A stretch of 64,000 nt of DNA from Bacillus sp. THAF10 (GTDB lineage: Bacteria; Bacillota; Bacilli; Bacillales; Bacillaceae_I), in NCBI RefSeq assembly GCF_009363695.1, contig NZ_CP045403.1, positions 538,001 to 602,000 on the forward strand, given 5' to 3'. The notes beneath the pieces are model-generated. The model worked only from the letters and a program-made list of their open reading frames with translations, ran no database searches and was not told the DNA's origin. This document shows positions 7,735-16,045 of this stretch, piece after piece. A program made the position numbers and the translations under genes. The first letter of the stretch is position 1. Each line of letters opens with the position of its first letter.

Positions 7735-8937
7735 CTACTCATCCTTTTCCTTAACAGAATGGTCCAGTGATCCTGTATTATGTAGTTTTGCTGTTACTTT
7801 TACGGTGTAGGGAATGGTAGGAAAGATTTCGTACCATTGATCTTTGTGCTTCTTCCAATAACCGTTTTCTTTTCGGTGAATCGTATTACCAAATCCAAAC
7901 ACATCTGATTTAACTTCTTCTTGCGAAACCTTGATAGCATCTTTTATCATGGTTTCTATTTTGCTGGAAAGAGCATCTTCTATTTGTTTAAATATCTTCA
8001 TATCAACAGGATTCTCCTCACATTCCACATCTACAATATTGCCTTTTACTTCCACCTCAATTTCAATCTTCGGGGTATCGTTTTTTATGCTGGCAGACAT
8101 ATTTGCTTTGGTTGTGATGATCTCTACTGTCTGATTTCCGCTATTAGGATTCGGACACGGCAGTACTTCTGATGTGCTCTTAATATTTCCTTTAGCATAA
8201 TTTAGTCCCTTGCTTTGGTCCTTATCAAACCATCCTACTAGCTTATCGTACTTAAGTAATGCTAAGGTTCCTACCTGAACATAAGTCTCAGGTGCAGAAG
8301 CTTCCACATTGGACACCAATTTCCCATTGTTTACATCACCGATAACTTTTATTTCCGTCAGGGCAAGATCCATTCCTTCTGTATTTAATTCTTCCAAAAG
8401 CTCATCGAATTTGAGGACAGAAATGTTACCTAGATGCTTGGATGTTGAAAGGAGCATGGAATGGATGGACAAGGCAGGAATAGGCTCTAAAACCGTCAAT
8501 ATGCTTAATACATCATTGGCGGTATTTTCCTTGCTCACTAATAAAAAGAAGTCTGATCTAAAATCATGATCCCTCATAAGTGGATCGAGGGACTTCTGAA
8601 TGCCTTCCTCCACTAATTTTTCATTCAACACGACAAGCTGGACATGCCCAAAATATACTTTACGAGGATTTATTTCCGTCAGATTCCTCCAGGCCTCAAA
8701 AAGCGTTTCGCCTTGTGATCGAACGGTGCGAACCATACTTCCTGCTCCCCCTTTTTTGGTGGCTTGGGAGGACATGGTCGGATTGATCAGCTGTGCTGTG
8801 AACGAATAGCCATTCTCTGTTTTATCAATACCTAATGCAATGGCGATGACTAATTGATTGATTTCACGCCTGTTCCAGCACCCTGTCATCATGAATAAGC
8901 AAATAATGAGGATCATGGCCCTTTTAACATGCTTCAT
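7735..8937 (-). CDS. Spore germinant receptor C subunit lipoprotein (GerAC family)
   Basis: A 400-residue lipoprotein: positively charged start, hydrophobic stretch and lipobox M-T-G-C (cysteine near residue 19) followed by WNRREINQLVIAIALGIDK, the GerAC signature. The mature domain lies outside the inner spore membrane. I prefer ATG 8937, preceded by AAAGGAAC; an in-frame GTG at 8958 overlaps the A-subunit stop. Second gene of the operon. Confidence 0.92.
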   Translation of the reverse strand: MKHVKRAMILIICLFMMTGCWNRREINQLVIAIALGIDKTENGYSFTAQLINPTMSSQATKKGGAGSMVRTVRSQGETLFEAWRNLTEINPRKVYFGHVQLVVLNEKLVEEGIQKSLDPLMRDHDFRSDFFLLVSKENTANDVLSILTVLEPIPALSIHSMLLSTSKHLGNISVLKFDELLEELNTEGMDLALTEIKVIGDVNNGKLVSNVEASAPETYVQVGTLALLKYDKLVGWFDKDQSKGLNYAKGNIKSTSEVLPCPNPNSGNQTVEIITTKANMSASIKNDTPKIEIEVEVKGNIVDVECEENPVDMKIFKQIEDALSSKIETMIKDAIKVSQEEVKSDVFGFGNTIHRKENGYWKKHKDQWYEIFPTIPYTVKVTAKLHNTGSLDHSVKEKDE

Positions 8938-8958
8938 AAAATCACGTTCCTTTACCAC

Positions 8959-10539
8959 TCAATTCTTTTGAAACTTACCCTTAGAATTCTGTCTGGTCAG
9001 ATTGTGCTGATGAAAGATATTCGGTCTTCCTGTCAACCATCGCAATGGTAAATGAAAAATGGTATCCCGCTGAGCTTCTTTGTTAAAGGGACCAAGGGGC
9101 GCCATATATGGAACACCAAACGAACGAAGGCTGCACAGATGAAGCACCAGTAAAAATAATCCAACCGTAACACCATACAGGCCAAAGGTTGCGGCAAGAA
9201 TCATGAATCCAAATCGTAAACCCCTAACCGCAATGGCAAGATTATATGCAGGAAAAACGAAGGTGGAAATGGCCGTAATGGAAACAACAATGACCATTGC
9301 AGGAGTAACAAATCCAGCTTCTACCGCAGCTTGGCCAATTACTAAAGCCCCAACAATGGAAATCGCCTGCCCCACCGCTTTAGGCATCCGGATTCCCGCT
9401 TCACGAAGAATTTCAAAGGTTACCTCCATGATTAAAGCCTCCACAAAAGCCGGAAAAGGAACCCCTTCCCTTTGAGCCGCAAGCGTAACCATTAAAGGAG
9501 TAGGAATCAATTCAATATGAAAGGTCTGGATCGCAACAAAAAAAGAAGGACTCAATAATGCGAAAAAGAAGGCTATAAATCTTAATATTCTCATCAAACC
9601 AAAATCAGATCGTTGGTAATAATCCTCGGCTGCTTGGAGAAATTGAAAAAAGACAACCGGTAACAAAAGCACAAATGGTGTACCGTCAATAAGGATGGCC
9701 ACTCTTCCTTCCAATAATCCAGCAGCTATTACATCGGGCCTTTCTGAGTTAAACATCGTAGGAAAAGGGCTTAAGGTATCATCCTGAATGAGTTCCTCAA
9801 TATAGGAGCTTTCTAGAATCCCATCAATATCAATTTCTTCCAACCTAGAACGGACCTCATCGACAATGTCTTCATTGGCAATCCCTTTGATGTACATAAT
9901 GTTTACTTCTGTTTTGGTATACCTACCAATCTCCTTTGATTCCATCCGTAAGTTGACATCTTTGATTTTTTTCCTAATTAATACGGTGTTCGTTTGAATA
10001 TCTTCCGTGAATCCTTCCATCGGACCACGAACCACACTTTGGGTTTTCGGCTCTGTTACATCCCTTTTAGAGGGATCCTTTGTTTTCGCAATAATCGTTC
10101 TAGCATAACCATCCACGAGAATAACGGTATTTCCTGTAAGAATAGAAGAAACAATATCTTTATATTGATCTGTATAGTTAACAGATCCAATCGTCATGCA
10201 CGAATCGCCTAAACTGGTAATCAAATCTAACGGGGGCTCCTGTTCTTTATAGCCCTTAAACCATTCCAGCATAGACTTGATGACACTTTCCTGGATGTTC
10301 TGTATTCCAGCCATCCCCTCCATATACACAATGGCGAGCTTATAATTCGAATGGGGGTGAAGGGTTCTAAAGACGAGGTCCGAGCTTTCACCGAATATGT
10401 TTTTCAAATACGTGATATTACTTTCTAGTTCTCTTTGAACAAGATCCTGCGAGACAGAGCTAACATTTTCCTCCGTTTTGACTTGTTCCTGTTTTGGCCT
10501 GGATTTTTTCTTTTTAGGAATAATTTTAATCGGTGACAA
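8959..10539 (-). CDS. Spore germinant receptor A subunit (GerAA family)
   Basis: A 526-residue membrane protein: a charged N-terminal cytosolic domain of about 290 residues (start rich in lysine), then about five hydrophobic helices in the C-terminal half, including PTPLMVTLAAQREGVPFPAF, a strongly conserved GerAA stretch. It forms the receptor with the B, C and D subunits encoded downstream. Start is TTG at 10539, eight bases after GGGGGTGA. Expression should be forespore-specific; a possible sigma-G promoter lies at 10568-10599. Confidence 0.93.
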   Translation of the reverse strand: MSPIKIIPKKKKSRPKQEQVKTEENVSSVSQDLVQRELESNITYLKNIFGESSDLVFRTLHPHSNYKLAIVYMEGMAGIQNIQESVIKSMLEWFKGYKEQEPPLDLITSLGDSCMTIGSVNYTDQYKDIVSSILTGNTVILVDGYARTIIAKTKDPSKRDVTEPKTQSVVRGPMEGFTEDIQTNTVLIRKKIKDVNLRMESKEIGRYTKTEVNIMYIKGIANEDIVDEVRSRLEEIDIDGILESSYIEELIQDDTLSPFPTMFNSERPDVIAAGLLEGRVAILIDGTPFVLLLPVVFFQFLQAAEDYYQRSDFGLMRILRFIAFFFALLSPSFFVAIQTFHIELIPTPLMVTLAAQREGVPFPAFVEALIMEVTFEILREAGIRMPKAVGQAISIVGALVIGQAAVEAGFVTPAMVIVVSITAISTFVFPAYNLAIAVRGLRFGFMILAATFGLYGVTVGLFLLVLHLCSLRSFGVPYMAPLGPFNKEAQRDTIFHLPLRWLTGRPNIFHQHNLTRQNSKGKFQKN

Positions 10540-10567
10540 TATTTCACCCCCATCGACCTGCTTTGTA

Positions 10568-10599
10568 TTTAATGTTTACAAATTTTAGTTGATTATGCA
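10568..10599 (-). promoter_or_regulatory. Possible sigma-G promoter of the ger operon
   Basis: On the minus strand TGCATA (10594-10599) and CATTAAA (10568-10574) resemble the sigma-G -35 and -10 boxes, but the 19-bp spacer is one longer than usual, so this is tentative. Confidence 0.3.
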
Positions 10600-10743
10600 G
10601 GAGGGGATTTTTGTTCTCTTTTCTAAAAGAATGTTGCTTTTTCCAATCTTTAAGTGAAGACAGATGATTAAAACTACCTCCGGGAAAAGAACGCATAGCG
10701 ACAACGTCTAGATAAAAAATAGAATGTCCGTTCTTAAAAAAAC

Positions 10744-10772
10744 TTGCATTTCTATTTTTAATCCCTTATAGT
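10744..10772 (+). promoter_or_regulatory. Sigma-A promoter of the ArsR operon, likely leaderless
   Basis: TTGCAT (10744-10749), 17-bp spacer, TATAGT (10767-10772). Transcription would start 7-8 bases later, at about 10779-10780, the A of the ArsR ATG. No ribosome binding site precedes that ATG. Confidence 0.55.
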
Positions 10773-10791
10773 TAACTACATGGTTAACTAT
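10768..10791. promoter_or_regulatory. ArsR-type operator overlapping the start codon
   Basis: A perfect nine-base inverted repeat, ATAGTTAAC-N6-GTTAACTAT, spans the -10 end, the start site and the ATG of the ArsR gene. A bound dimer would block the promoter directly, so autorepression is likely. Confidence 0.7.
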
Positions 10792-11139
10792 TATAAACGA
10801 AACCTTGATCAAGTATTTTCCGTTCTATCAGATCCAACCAGAAGGAGCATCATTCAAGAGTTGTCTAAGGGTGAGAAGACCGTTAAAAAGCTAGCAGAGC
10901 CTTTTGACATGTCTTTGCCTGCGTTTTCAAAGCATATGAAGGTGTTAGAAAATGCGGAGTTAGTTTCTTTTAGAAAGGTAGGAAGGTACAAATATTATTA
11001 TCTTCACCCACAAGCTTTTCATGAGGCAACAAAATGGCTTAATGATCTTGAGTCCTTCTGGAAAAGTCAGCTGACAAGCTTAGAGAAATATCTATTAAAA
11101 GAAGAAAAAGGAGGAAACAACGATGATCACAATGAATAG
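10780..11139 (+). CDS. ArsR-family regulator (first gene of an AHSA1/DinB operon)
   Basis: A 119-residue winged-helix regulator of the autorepressor/YceI-like ArsR branch: VFSVLSDPTRRSIIQELSKGE, recognition helix PAFSKHMKVLENAELV (about residues 47-62) and wing KVGRYKYYYLHP. No metal-binding cysteines are present. It commonly pairs with SRPBCC/AHSA1 genes, as here. The ATG at 10780 has no SD and coincides with the predicted transcription start. Its 3' end overlaps the next gene by 17 bp. Confidence 0.88.
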   Translation: MVNYYKRNLDQVFSVLSDPTRRSIIQELSKGEKTVKKLAEPFDMSLPAFSKHMKVLENAELVSFRKVGRYKYYYLHPQAFHEATKWLNDLESFWKSQLTSLEKYLLKEEKGGNNDDHNE

Positions 11140-11575
11140 CGTGCAAGATTTTACCCTACAGTTAAACCACACGTTCCCTGTTAAAAAGGAAAGAGTATTT
11201 CATGCTTGGACAAAACCTGAAGAGTTGAAGAACTGGTGGGGCCCAGATGGATTTACGACTACGATTGATGAAATGAATGTGGAAGTAAACGGAGCGTACA
11301 GGTTAAACATGCATTCCCCGGATGGTCAAACACATGTCTTAACAGGTCAATATTTAGAGGTCGTTCCACATGATAAATTAGTCTTTACTTGGAAGTGGGA
11401 AAACGGAGAGCAAGAGTTTCCTGCAACAAAGGTTACTATTGATTTCTTGGAGAAAGATGATGCTACCGAAATAGTGGTGACACATGCAAACCTTCCGAGT
11501 GAAGAAGCAGCTCAGCAGCATAATTTTGGTTGGACAAGTTCATTAGAAGAAAGCTTGAAAAAATATCTAGGATAA
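11123..11575 (+). CDS. SRPBCC (AHSA1/START-like) domain protein
   Basis: A 150-residue single-domain AHSA1 protein: FPVKKERVFHAWTKPEELKNWWGPDGF at the N-terminus and FGWTSSLEESLKKYL at the C-terminal helix, both family hallmarks. These helix-grip folds bind hydrophobic ligands; the role here is unknown. ATG 11123 is preceded by AAAGGAGGAA and overlaps the ArsR gene, so it is expressed with it. Confidence 0.88.
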   Translation: MITMNSVQDFTLQLNHTFPVKKERVFHAWTKPEELKNWWGPDGFTTTIDEMNVEVNGAYRLNMHSPDGQTHVLTGQYLEVVPHDKLVFTWKWENGEQEFPATKVTIDFLEKDDATEIVVTHANLPSEEAAQQHNFGWTSSLEESLKKYLG

Positions 11576-11604
11576 AAATAAGAGGGAAAAGGGAGAGAAT
11601 GAAC

Positions 11605-12078
11605 ATGAACGAAAAAATGATTCTGGATCAAATGGAATTTGCGCGTAACATCGTATTAAAACATGCTCAGGAGATGACAGAAAAAAATGCAGATGTTGTT
11701 CCTGATGGCTTCTCAAATTCTTTGCGCTGGCAGCTTGGTCACATTTACGCAGCAGTAGAGGGCATTGCATTTCATTACTCAAACGAAACCATGAATCTTC
11801 CAGAAGGATACGGAGATTTATTTAATAGTGGAACACGTCCATCAGAGTGGAAGGTCACACCTCCATCACTTGATGAAATTCAATCTTTATTAGCCGAACA
11901 AATTGGTCGAGTAAGAGAAACATTTACCGGCCGTCTGGATGAGAAAATTGCGAACCCAGTACCAATTGGCCCATTAAAGCTAGAAACAATAGGAGAATTG
12001 CTTTCCTTTGCAGCATTCCACGAAAGTGAACATATTGGAATAATCAAATCATTGAAAAATGCAGTGAAAGAGGCATAA
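11605..12078 (+). CDS. DinB/YfiT-like four-helix bundle protein
   Basis: A 157-residue DinB-superfamily protein. Conserved metal-site-like histidines are at LGHIYAAVEG (about residue 45) and FHESEHIGIIKSLKN (about 140-147), the H-x3-H pattern of DinB enzymes, some of which act as thiol-dependent transferases. Of two close starts, ATG 11605 has the better spacing from GGGAG; ATG 11599 is too near. Third gene of the ArsR operon. Confidence 0.85.
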   Translation: MNEKMILDQMEFARNIVLKHAQEMTEKNADVVPDGFSNSLRWQLGHIYAAVEGIAFHYSNETMNLPEGYGDLFNSGTRPSEWKVTPPSLDEIQSLLAEQIGRVRETFTGRLDEKIANPVPIGPLKLETIGELLSFAAFHESEHIGIIKSLKNAVKEA

Positions 12079-12110
12079 TCGAAGTTTTTAATAGAAAGGA
12101 GGCGAGTTTC

Positions 12111-12578
12111 GTGCCAAACCATTTTCATAGAAAATTAACTCTACCTGTAATCGCTGAAAAAGTATATGATGCCGTTGCAACAGAAGAAGGCGTACGGGAT
12201 TGGTGGACAGTCTTTACTAAGCTTGAGAATGAGGTCGGAGGATTGGCCGAATTTCGTTTTCCGAAAGCAGGCTTCTATGTTAAAGCAGAAATCACCGAGC
12301 TTGTCCCAAACAAATTAGTGGAATGGAAGATCATTGACTCGCTGCATCCCGAGAGCAGTGGATTCCAAAACTTACGTGACTGGGAAGGAACCACCATTCG
12401 CTTTGACATACAACCCCTATCAGAAAAAGAAACCGTGTTACAGTTTACCCATATCGGACTAAATGAAGAGCTAGAATGCTTTGAAGCCTGCCAACGAGGC
12501 TGGACTTCCTACTTATCAAGTTTGGAAAGCCTTGTTGTGACTGGGCAGGGTTCCCCTTACAAAGAAGAAAATATGTAA
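12111..12578 (+). CDS. Second SRPBCC/AHSA1 domain protein
   Basis: A 155-residue AHSA1-type protein (EKVYDAVATEEGVRDWWT; QRGWTSYLSSLESLV at the C-terminus), a diverged paralogue of the 11123-11575 product. The start is GTG 12111, preceded by AAAGGAGGCG. It is 32 bp after the DinB gene and followed by a terminator, so it ends the operon. Confidence 0.85.
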   Translation: MPNHFHRKLTLPVIAEKVYDAVATEEGVRDWWTVFTKLENEVGGLAEFRFPKAGFYVKAEITELVPNKLVEWKIIDSLHPESSGFQNLRDWEGTTIRFDIQPLSEKETVLQFTHIGLNEELECFEACQRGWTSYLSSLESLVVTGQGSPYKEENM

Positions 12579-12587
12579 AATGCGACA

Positions 12588-12623
12588 ACACCTTTCTGAA
12601 TGAGATGGAAGGGTGTTTTTTTT
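12588..12623 (+). terminator. Terminator of the ArsR-AHSA1-DinB operon
   Basis: Hairpin ACACC...GGGTGT with T8 immediately after, 10 bp past the last stop codon. Confidence 0.8.
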
Positions 12624-12835
12624 GATGTGTTGGATGAAAACGAGAAGAGGAAACGCAGGGTGGTTGTCGAGAAAAAGGGGGAATCGTGCTACCAAGCAAC
12701 GTTCTAAATCATAAAAGGATATAAAAGAAAAAGATCGAATATCTCTATGAGGTGGAAAAACGGAACCTATCAAGAAAGTTACAGAAGAATTGGAACCGTA
12801 GAGTTCATTGAATTAGGAAAATAAGGTGATAAAAA

Positions 12836-13069
12836 ATGCAAATTAAGCATGTGGACATTGATTTAAATATAGGAGAAACACCATACTTTCAGGTTGATAA
12901 TAGTCGGAGAGCTCGCTTTCTATTATCTAGTTTGGAAGATAACCATGGACTATTAAAGAGGATTTTTTCAGAAGTTTTTAAGGGTGATAGTAGCGTGGAT
13001 TGTACCTTTCTTTCAGCTTACGAAACAAATGGAGTGATACAAAGGGAGAATTTACGCGGGGTAGGTTGA
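12836..13069 (+). CDS. Small hypothetical protein, possibly a gene remnant
   Basis: A 77-residue soluble open frame with AAGGTGAT eight bases before its ATG. The sequence (start MQIKHVDIDLNIGETPYFQV) has no family I recognise. The 257 bp upstream contain only short broken frames, and the C-terminus is abrupt, so this may be the front of a decayed gene. No partner is evident. Confidence 0.4.
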   Translation: MQIKHVDIDLNIGETPYFQVDNSRRARFLLSSLEDNHGLLKRIFSEVFKGDSSVDCTFLSAYETNGVIQRENLRGVG

Positions 13070-13243
13070 ATGAAGATCTAGAGTGCTTTGCTATTTATAC
13101 AACCGTAACTAATTTACCCACATTTAGCTTGTACATGTATATCGTTGCACTTAGCAAGGGAACTGGCTAACCTTCATTTGTTTTTATCTTGCCTACCTTG
13201 AGCTAAATTTCTCCCTCTGAATATAGTTTATGAATTTAGTGTG

Positions 13244-13885
13244 TTACTTTGAAATTTTATTACTAGCATGCTGGCTTGAATTCTCATTAATTATGTTCGA
13301 AACGTATATAAAGCCATAAATTGATAACCCGGTGAGAACCCAACTGAATATTTGCCGAAGTACTAAACCTTTGTCAAAGGATTCTATTCCGTAAGTAGAT
13401 ATCAACCACCATTTTATTGATGCTAGTAGTATATCTCTGAAAGCGAAAACGAAAGTGATGAGTTTAAATATGTTCAAAATTCTTTTTTGGTAGAAAATCT
13501 CTTTCATTTTTATACGATTCTGCCCCTGTAATTCAACAAAATCTAAGGCGAAGTATAGTGCAATAGGTTTGTTTAAGAAAATGGTAAATAAAAAGAGTAT
13601 TCCTAGAAAATATGAATAATAAATATTATTCCAAAGTAAATTGATAGCAGAACCTGAGAGGACATCGATTAAGGTGCCTAGAAACAGGTTACTAATTATA
13701 AAAATCCCAAATAGATTAATCTTTTTTAAGAGAATAAACCTAATTAAACTGTATATGATTCCAGGTATTGATGAAATCAACATCGCATAGTAATCGCCTA
13801 AAAAATCTCTACTAACATTCCAAATTACAATTGGGAAAATCAGATAAAAAATTACATCTCCCAATACAATATTTTTATTTTTAAT
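13244..13885 (-). CDS. VC0807-like multi-pass membrane protein, probable ATT start
   Basis: A 213-residue membrane protein with about six hydrophobic segments. The beginning (DVIFYLIFPIVIWNVSRD) and overall size resemble the VC0807 family of unknown function. The first ordinary start in frame is TTG 13864, which has no ribosome binding site. Seven codons upstream an ATT (13883-13885) sits five bases after GGGGTG and gives the typical extra N-terminus IKNKNIVLGD. I therefore annotate an ATT start, as is known for infC, with TTG as the conservative alternative. No operon partner. Confidence 0.7.
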   Translation of the reverse strand: MKNKNIVLGDVIFYLIFPIVIWNVSRDFLGDYYAMLISSIPGIIYSLIRFILLKKINLFGIFIISNLFLGTLIDVLSGSAINLLWNNIYYSYFLGILFLFTIFLNKPIALYFALDFVELQGQNRIKMKEIFYQKRILNIFKLITFVFAFRDILLASIKWWLISTYGIESFDKGLVLRQIFSWVLTGLSIYGFIYVSNIINENSSQHASNKISK

Positions 13886-14095
13886 GGTAACACCCCACAG
13901 TTCCTCTCTTCCAAATTAAGTTTCTAGTTGAATCGTTTCGTTTTGTAATAATGTTCAATACAAACCATTAAACCAAAAAATTTCATATAACTTTTCACTT
14001 CAAAAATCTCTGTTTATATAATACCATAAAAAGTAAATTATTCCTTATCGTATTGAAAAGCAACAATCTCTACGAAAAGAGCCTTATAAAAACAC

Positions 14096-14208
14096 GTACC
14101 TTTTATATTTAAATTCAGATGTACTTGATATCGTCTCTAGTGAAGCTAGGATTGAAGAGTTAAAAAGTGATTTTAGTGTGTATTATGATAGATTATTTGA
14201 GGATTGAA
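14096..14208 (+). pseudogene. C-terminal remnant of an unidentified gene
   Basis: An open frame of 36 codons without a start reads as plausible protein (YLLYLNSDVLDIVSSEARIE...) and ends at TGA 14206-14208. The preceding sequence in this 415-bp gap is AT-rich and carries no start or upstream exonic sequence, so it is probably the tail of a deleted gene. Confidence 0.4.
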
Positions 14209-14300
14209 TAACCCACCCCACTCAACTCAAGCACCACTTGATATACATATCTTAAGAAAAATTTTACAATAAACCTATCAAAAGCAAAGAGGTGATGGAA

Positions 14301-15152
14301 GTGTTTAATATGAAGAATATTGGAGTCAAGATTGCAGGCTGGCGCAAGGCCAAGAAGTTGACGCAGATGAATTTGGCGGATCAGCTTGGGGTTAGCTATC
14401 AGGCGGTTAGTAATTGGGAACGTGGCGAGACGATGCCAGATATCGCGAAGCTACCGGAGCTTGCGAACATTCTAGAGATAAGTATTGATGAACTGCTCAA
14501 CCATGAAAAGGGAAGTGCGCTGATTCAGCAGATTATCAACGGCGAACAAACGGAAATCGTAGCTACAGTAGAGGAGTTTACCAACGTTGCTCCACTATTG
14601 GATCCTGATAAAGCAGATGAAGTTTTCAAAGGACTGCCAGAGAATATGACCAGCCATGACTTAGCGGCATTTGCCCCTTTTATCAGCCAGGAAGTACTTA
14701 ATGAATGTGCGAGGGAAAAGTTTGAGCAAGAAGGCACCAAAGCAATGGTTCCTATCGCTCCATTTATCAGTGGAGAAATCATTGACGAATGTGCCGCGAA
14801 ATCTCTTGAAAAAAACGGCCTCAAATCCATCACCTCGATTGCACCTTTTGTGAGTAAGGACATGCTTGCTAGCCTGGCCGAAAAGGAATATGAGCGCGAA
14901 GGAGTAGAAGGAATAACTGCGATTGCTCCATTTCTAAAAAAAGACCTTCTCCACTCACTTGCCAGAAAGAGCTTTGAAAAGGATGGAATTAAATCTATCG
15001 TTGCGCTTTGTCCTTTTATTGAAAAAGAAGTACTAAACGAGCTTGCAACAAAAGCTATAACAGAAAAAGGATTTAAAGAAATTATGCCGGTGCTGCCTTT
15101 TCTAGGTCAGGATTTGCTGAGTGGATATGTGAAGGAGAGCATGAAGGTTTAA
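14301..15152 (+). CDS. XRE-type HTH protein with a 28-residue repeat array
   Basis: A 283-residue protein. Residues about 5-60 are an XRE/SinR helix-turn-helix (LTQMNLADQLGVSYQAVSNWERG). From about residue 120 to the end come roughly six tandem 28-residue helical repeats, each starting [A/C/L]-P-F-[I/V/L] and containing a hydrophobic-charged helix pair, for example APFISQEVLNECAREKFEQEG. They may form a solenoid for ligand or protein binding. I choose GTG 14301, six bases after AAAGAGGTG; ATG 14310 is the alternative. It stands alone; the regulated target is unknown. Confidence 0.8.
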   Translation: MFNMKNIGVKIAGWRKAKKLTQMNLADQLGVSYQAVSNWERGETMPDIAKLPELANILEISIDELLNHEKGSALIQQIINGEQTEIVATVEEFTNVAPLLDPDKADEVFKGLPENMTSHDLAAFAPFISQEVLNECAREKFEQEGTKAMVPIAPFISGEIIDECAAKSLEKNGLKSITSIAPFVSKDMLASLAEKEYEREGVEGITAIAPFLKKDLLHSLARKSFEKDGIKSIVALCPFIEKEVLNELATKAITEKGFKEIMPVLPFLGQDLLSGYVKESMKV

Positions 15153-15244
15153 AGGGAATAACACAGTAAAAAGGAAAATTGTGAAAATACAGGAAGAAAA
15201 AGACCGAAATCTGATTGATTAGGTAATGAAAACCTCAGCTACAC

Positions 15245-15273
15245 AAAAAAGGACCAAAAAATGGTCCTTTTTT
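15245..15273. terminator. Bidirectional terminator between HTH and GNAT genes
   Basis: AAAAAAGGACCA-AAAAA-TGGTCCTTTTTT, symmetrical, between convergent genes ending at 15152 and 15296. Confidence 0.85.
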
Positions 15274-15295
15274 ATTGTGATAACCTACTGACTTA

Positions 15296-15751
15296 TCACT
15301 CGTTTATATTTTTTATGACTGCCATTTCTTTACCGAATCTATCACCATGATCAATAAATCCCAAACTTGAGTATAAATGATGTGCTCCCAAATTTTCAGG
15401 ATGATAACCTACCACAATTTTTTTCGCATAGGGTAGTTTCTCCATCTCCGAAATCATTAACTTAGTTGCAACTTTGCCGATACCTTGGCCTTGGAATTCC
15501 TTATCAACCATTATTCTATATACCCAATACCCATCAAGTTCTTCTTGAACAGTATTGTACATTAAAAAGCCTACTACTTTTTCTTCAGCATAAATTGCAT
15601 ATGGTTTTAATGTAGGCTCAAACTTTGACTGAGCTATTGATATAGCATTGGACTCCATGAATTCTTGTTGTTCTGTTGATACTTCTAATTTACAACAGTC
15701 ATACCAATTTTCTGCATTTAACTCTACAATTTTCACATTTTCTATACTCAT
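15296..15751 (-). CDS. GNAT acetyltransferase, BltD/diamine acetyltransferase-like
   Basis: A 151-residue GNAT enzyme with acetyl-CoA loop QGQGIGKVATKLM (about residues 92-104) and the C-terminal H-P-E-N-x-x-A-x-x-L-Y-x-x-x-G-F signature. Overall length and the start pattern (NWYDCCKLEVSTEQQEF) resemble BltD-type spermidine/diamine N-acetyltransferases, but the substrate is inferred only. Start ATG 15751 follows GAAAGGGGAAA; the longer frame to 15781 is rejected. Confidence 0.85.
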   Translation of the reverse strand: MSIENVKIVELNAENWYDCCKLEVSTEQQEFMESNAISIAQSKFEPTLKPYAIYAEEKVVGFLMYNTVQEELDGYWVYRIMVDKEFQGQGIGKVATKLMISEMEKLPYAKKIVVGYHPENLGAHHLYSSLGFIDHGDRFGKEMAVIKNINE

Positions 15752-15994
15752 ACTTTCCCCTTTCAAAAGTCGGGGAGCCACTAAACAACGGTGTTAATTA
15801 GTTTGTATCCCCTTGTAATCATTAATAAGAAAACTTTTATTTATCATAATGATCGCCTCCTCTAATACAACTATTGTCTAAAAATTATATCAATTAACTT
15901 TTTCATTATACTATTTTTTCTTATAAAATCCCTATTTTTATTTCCTTATTGAATGAACCAGATAAGATTAATTGTTGAGTAGAATATAACGGCA

Positions 15995-16028
15995 AAAAAA
16001 AGTGCTATAACCTTTACGATTAAGCACT
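15995..16028 (-). terminator. Terminator of the methyltransferase operon
   Basis: AGTGCT...AGCACT hairpin with T-run on the minus strand (AAAAAAA at 15994-16000), 17 bp after the methyltransferase stop. Confidence 0.7.
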
Positions 16029-16045
16029 CCAATTTTTCCACAAAC

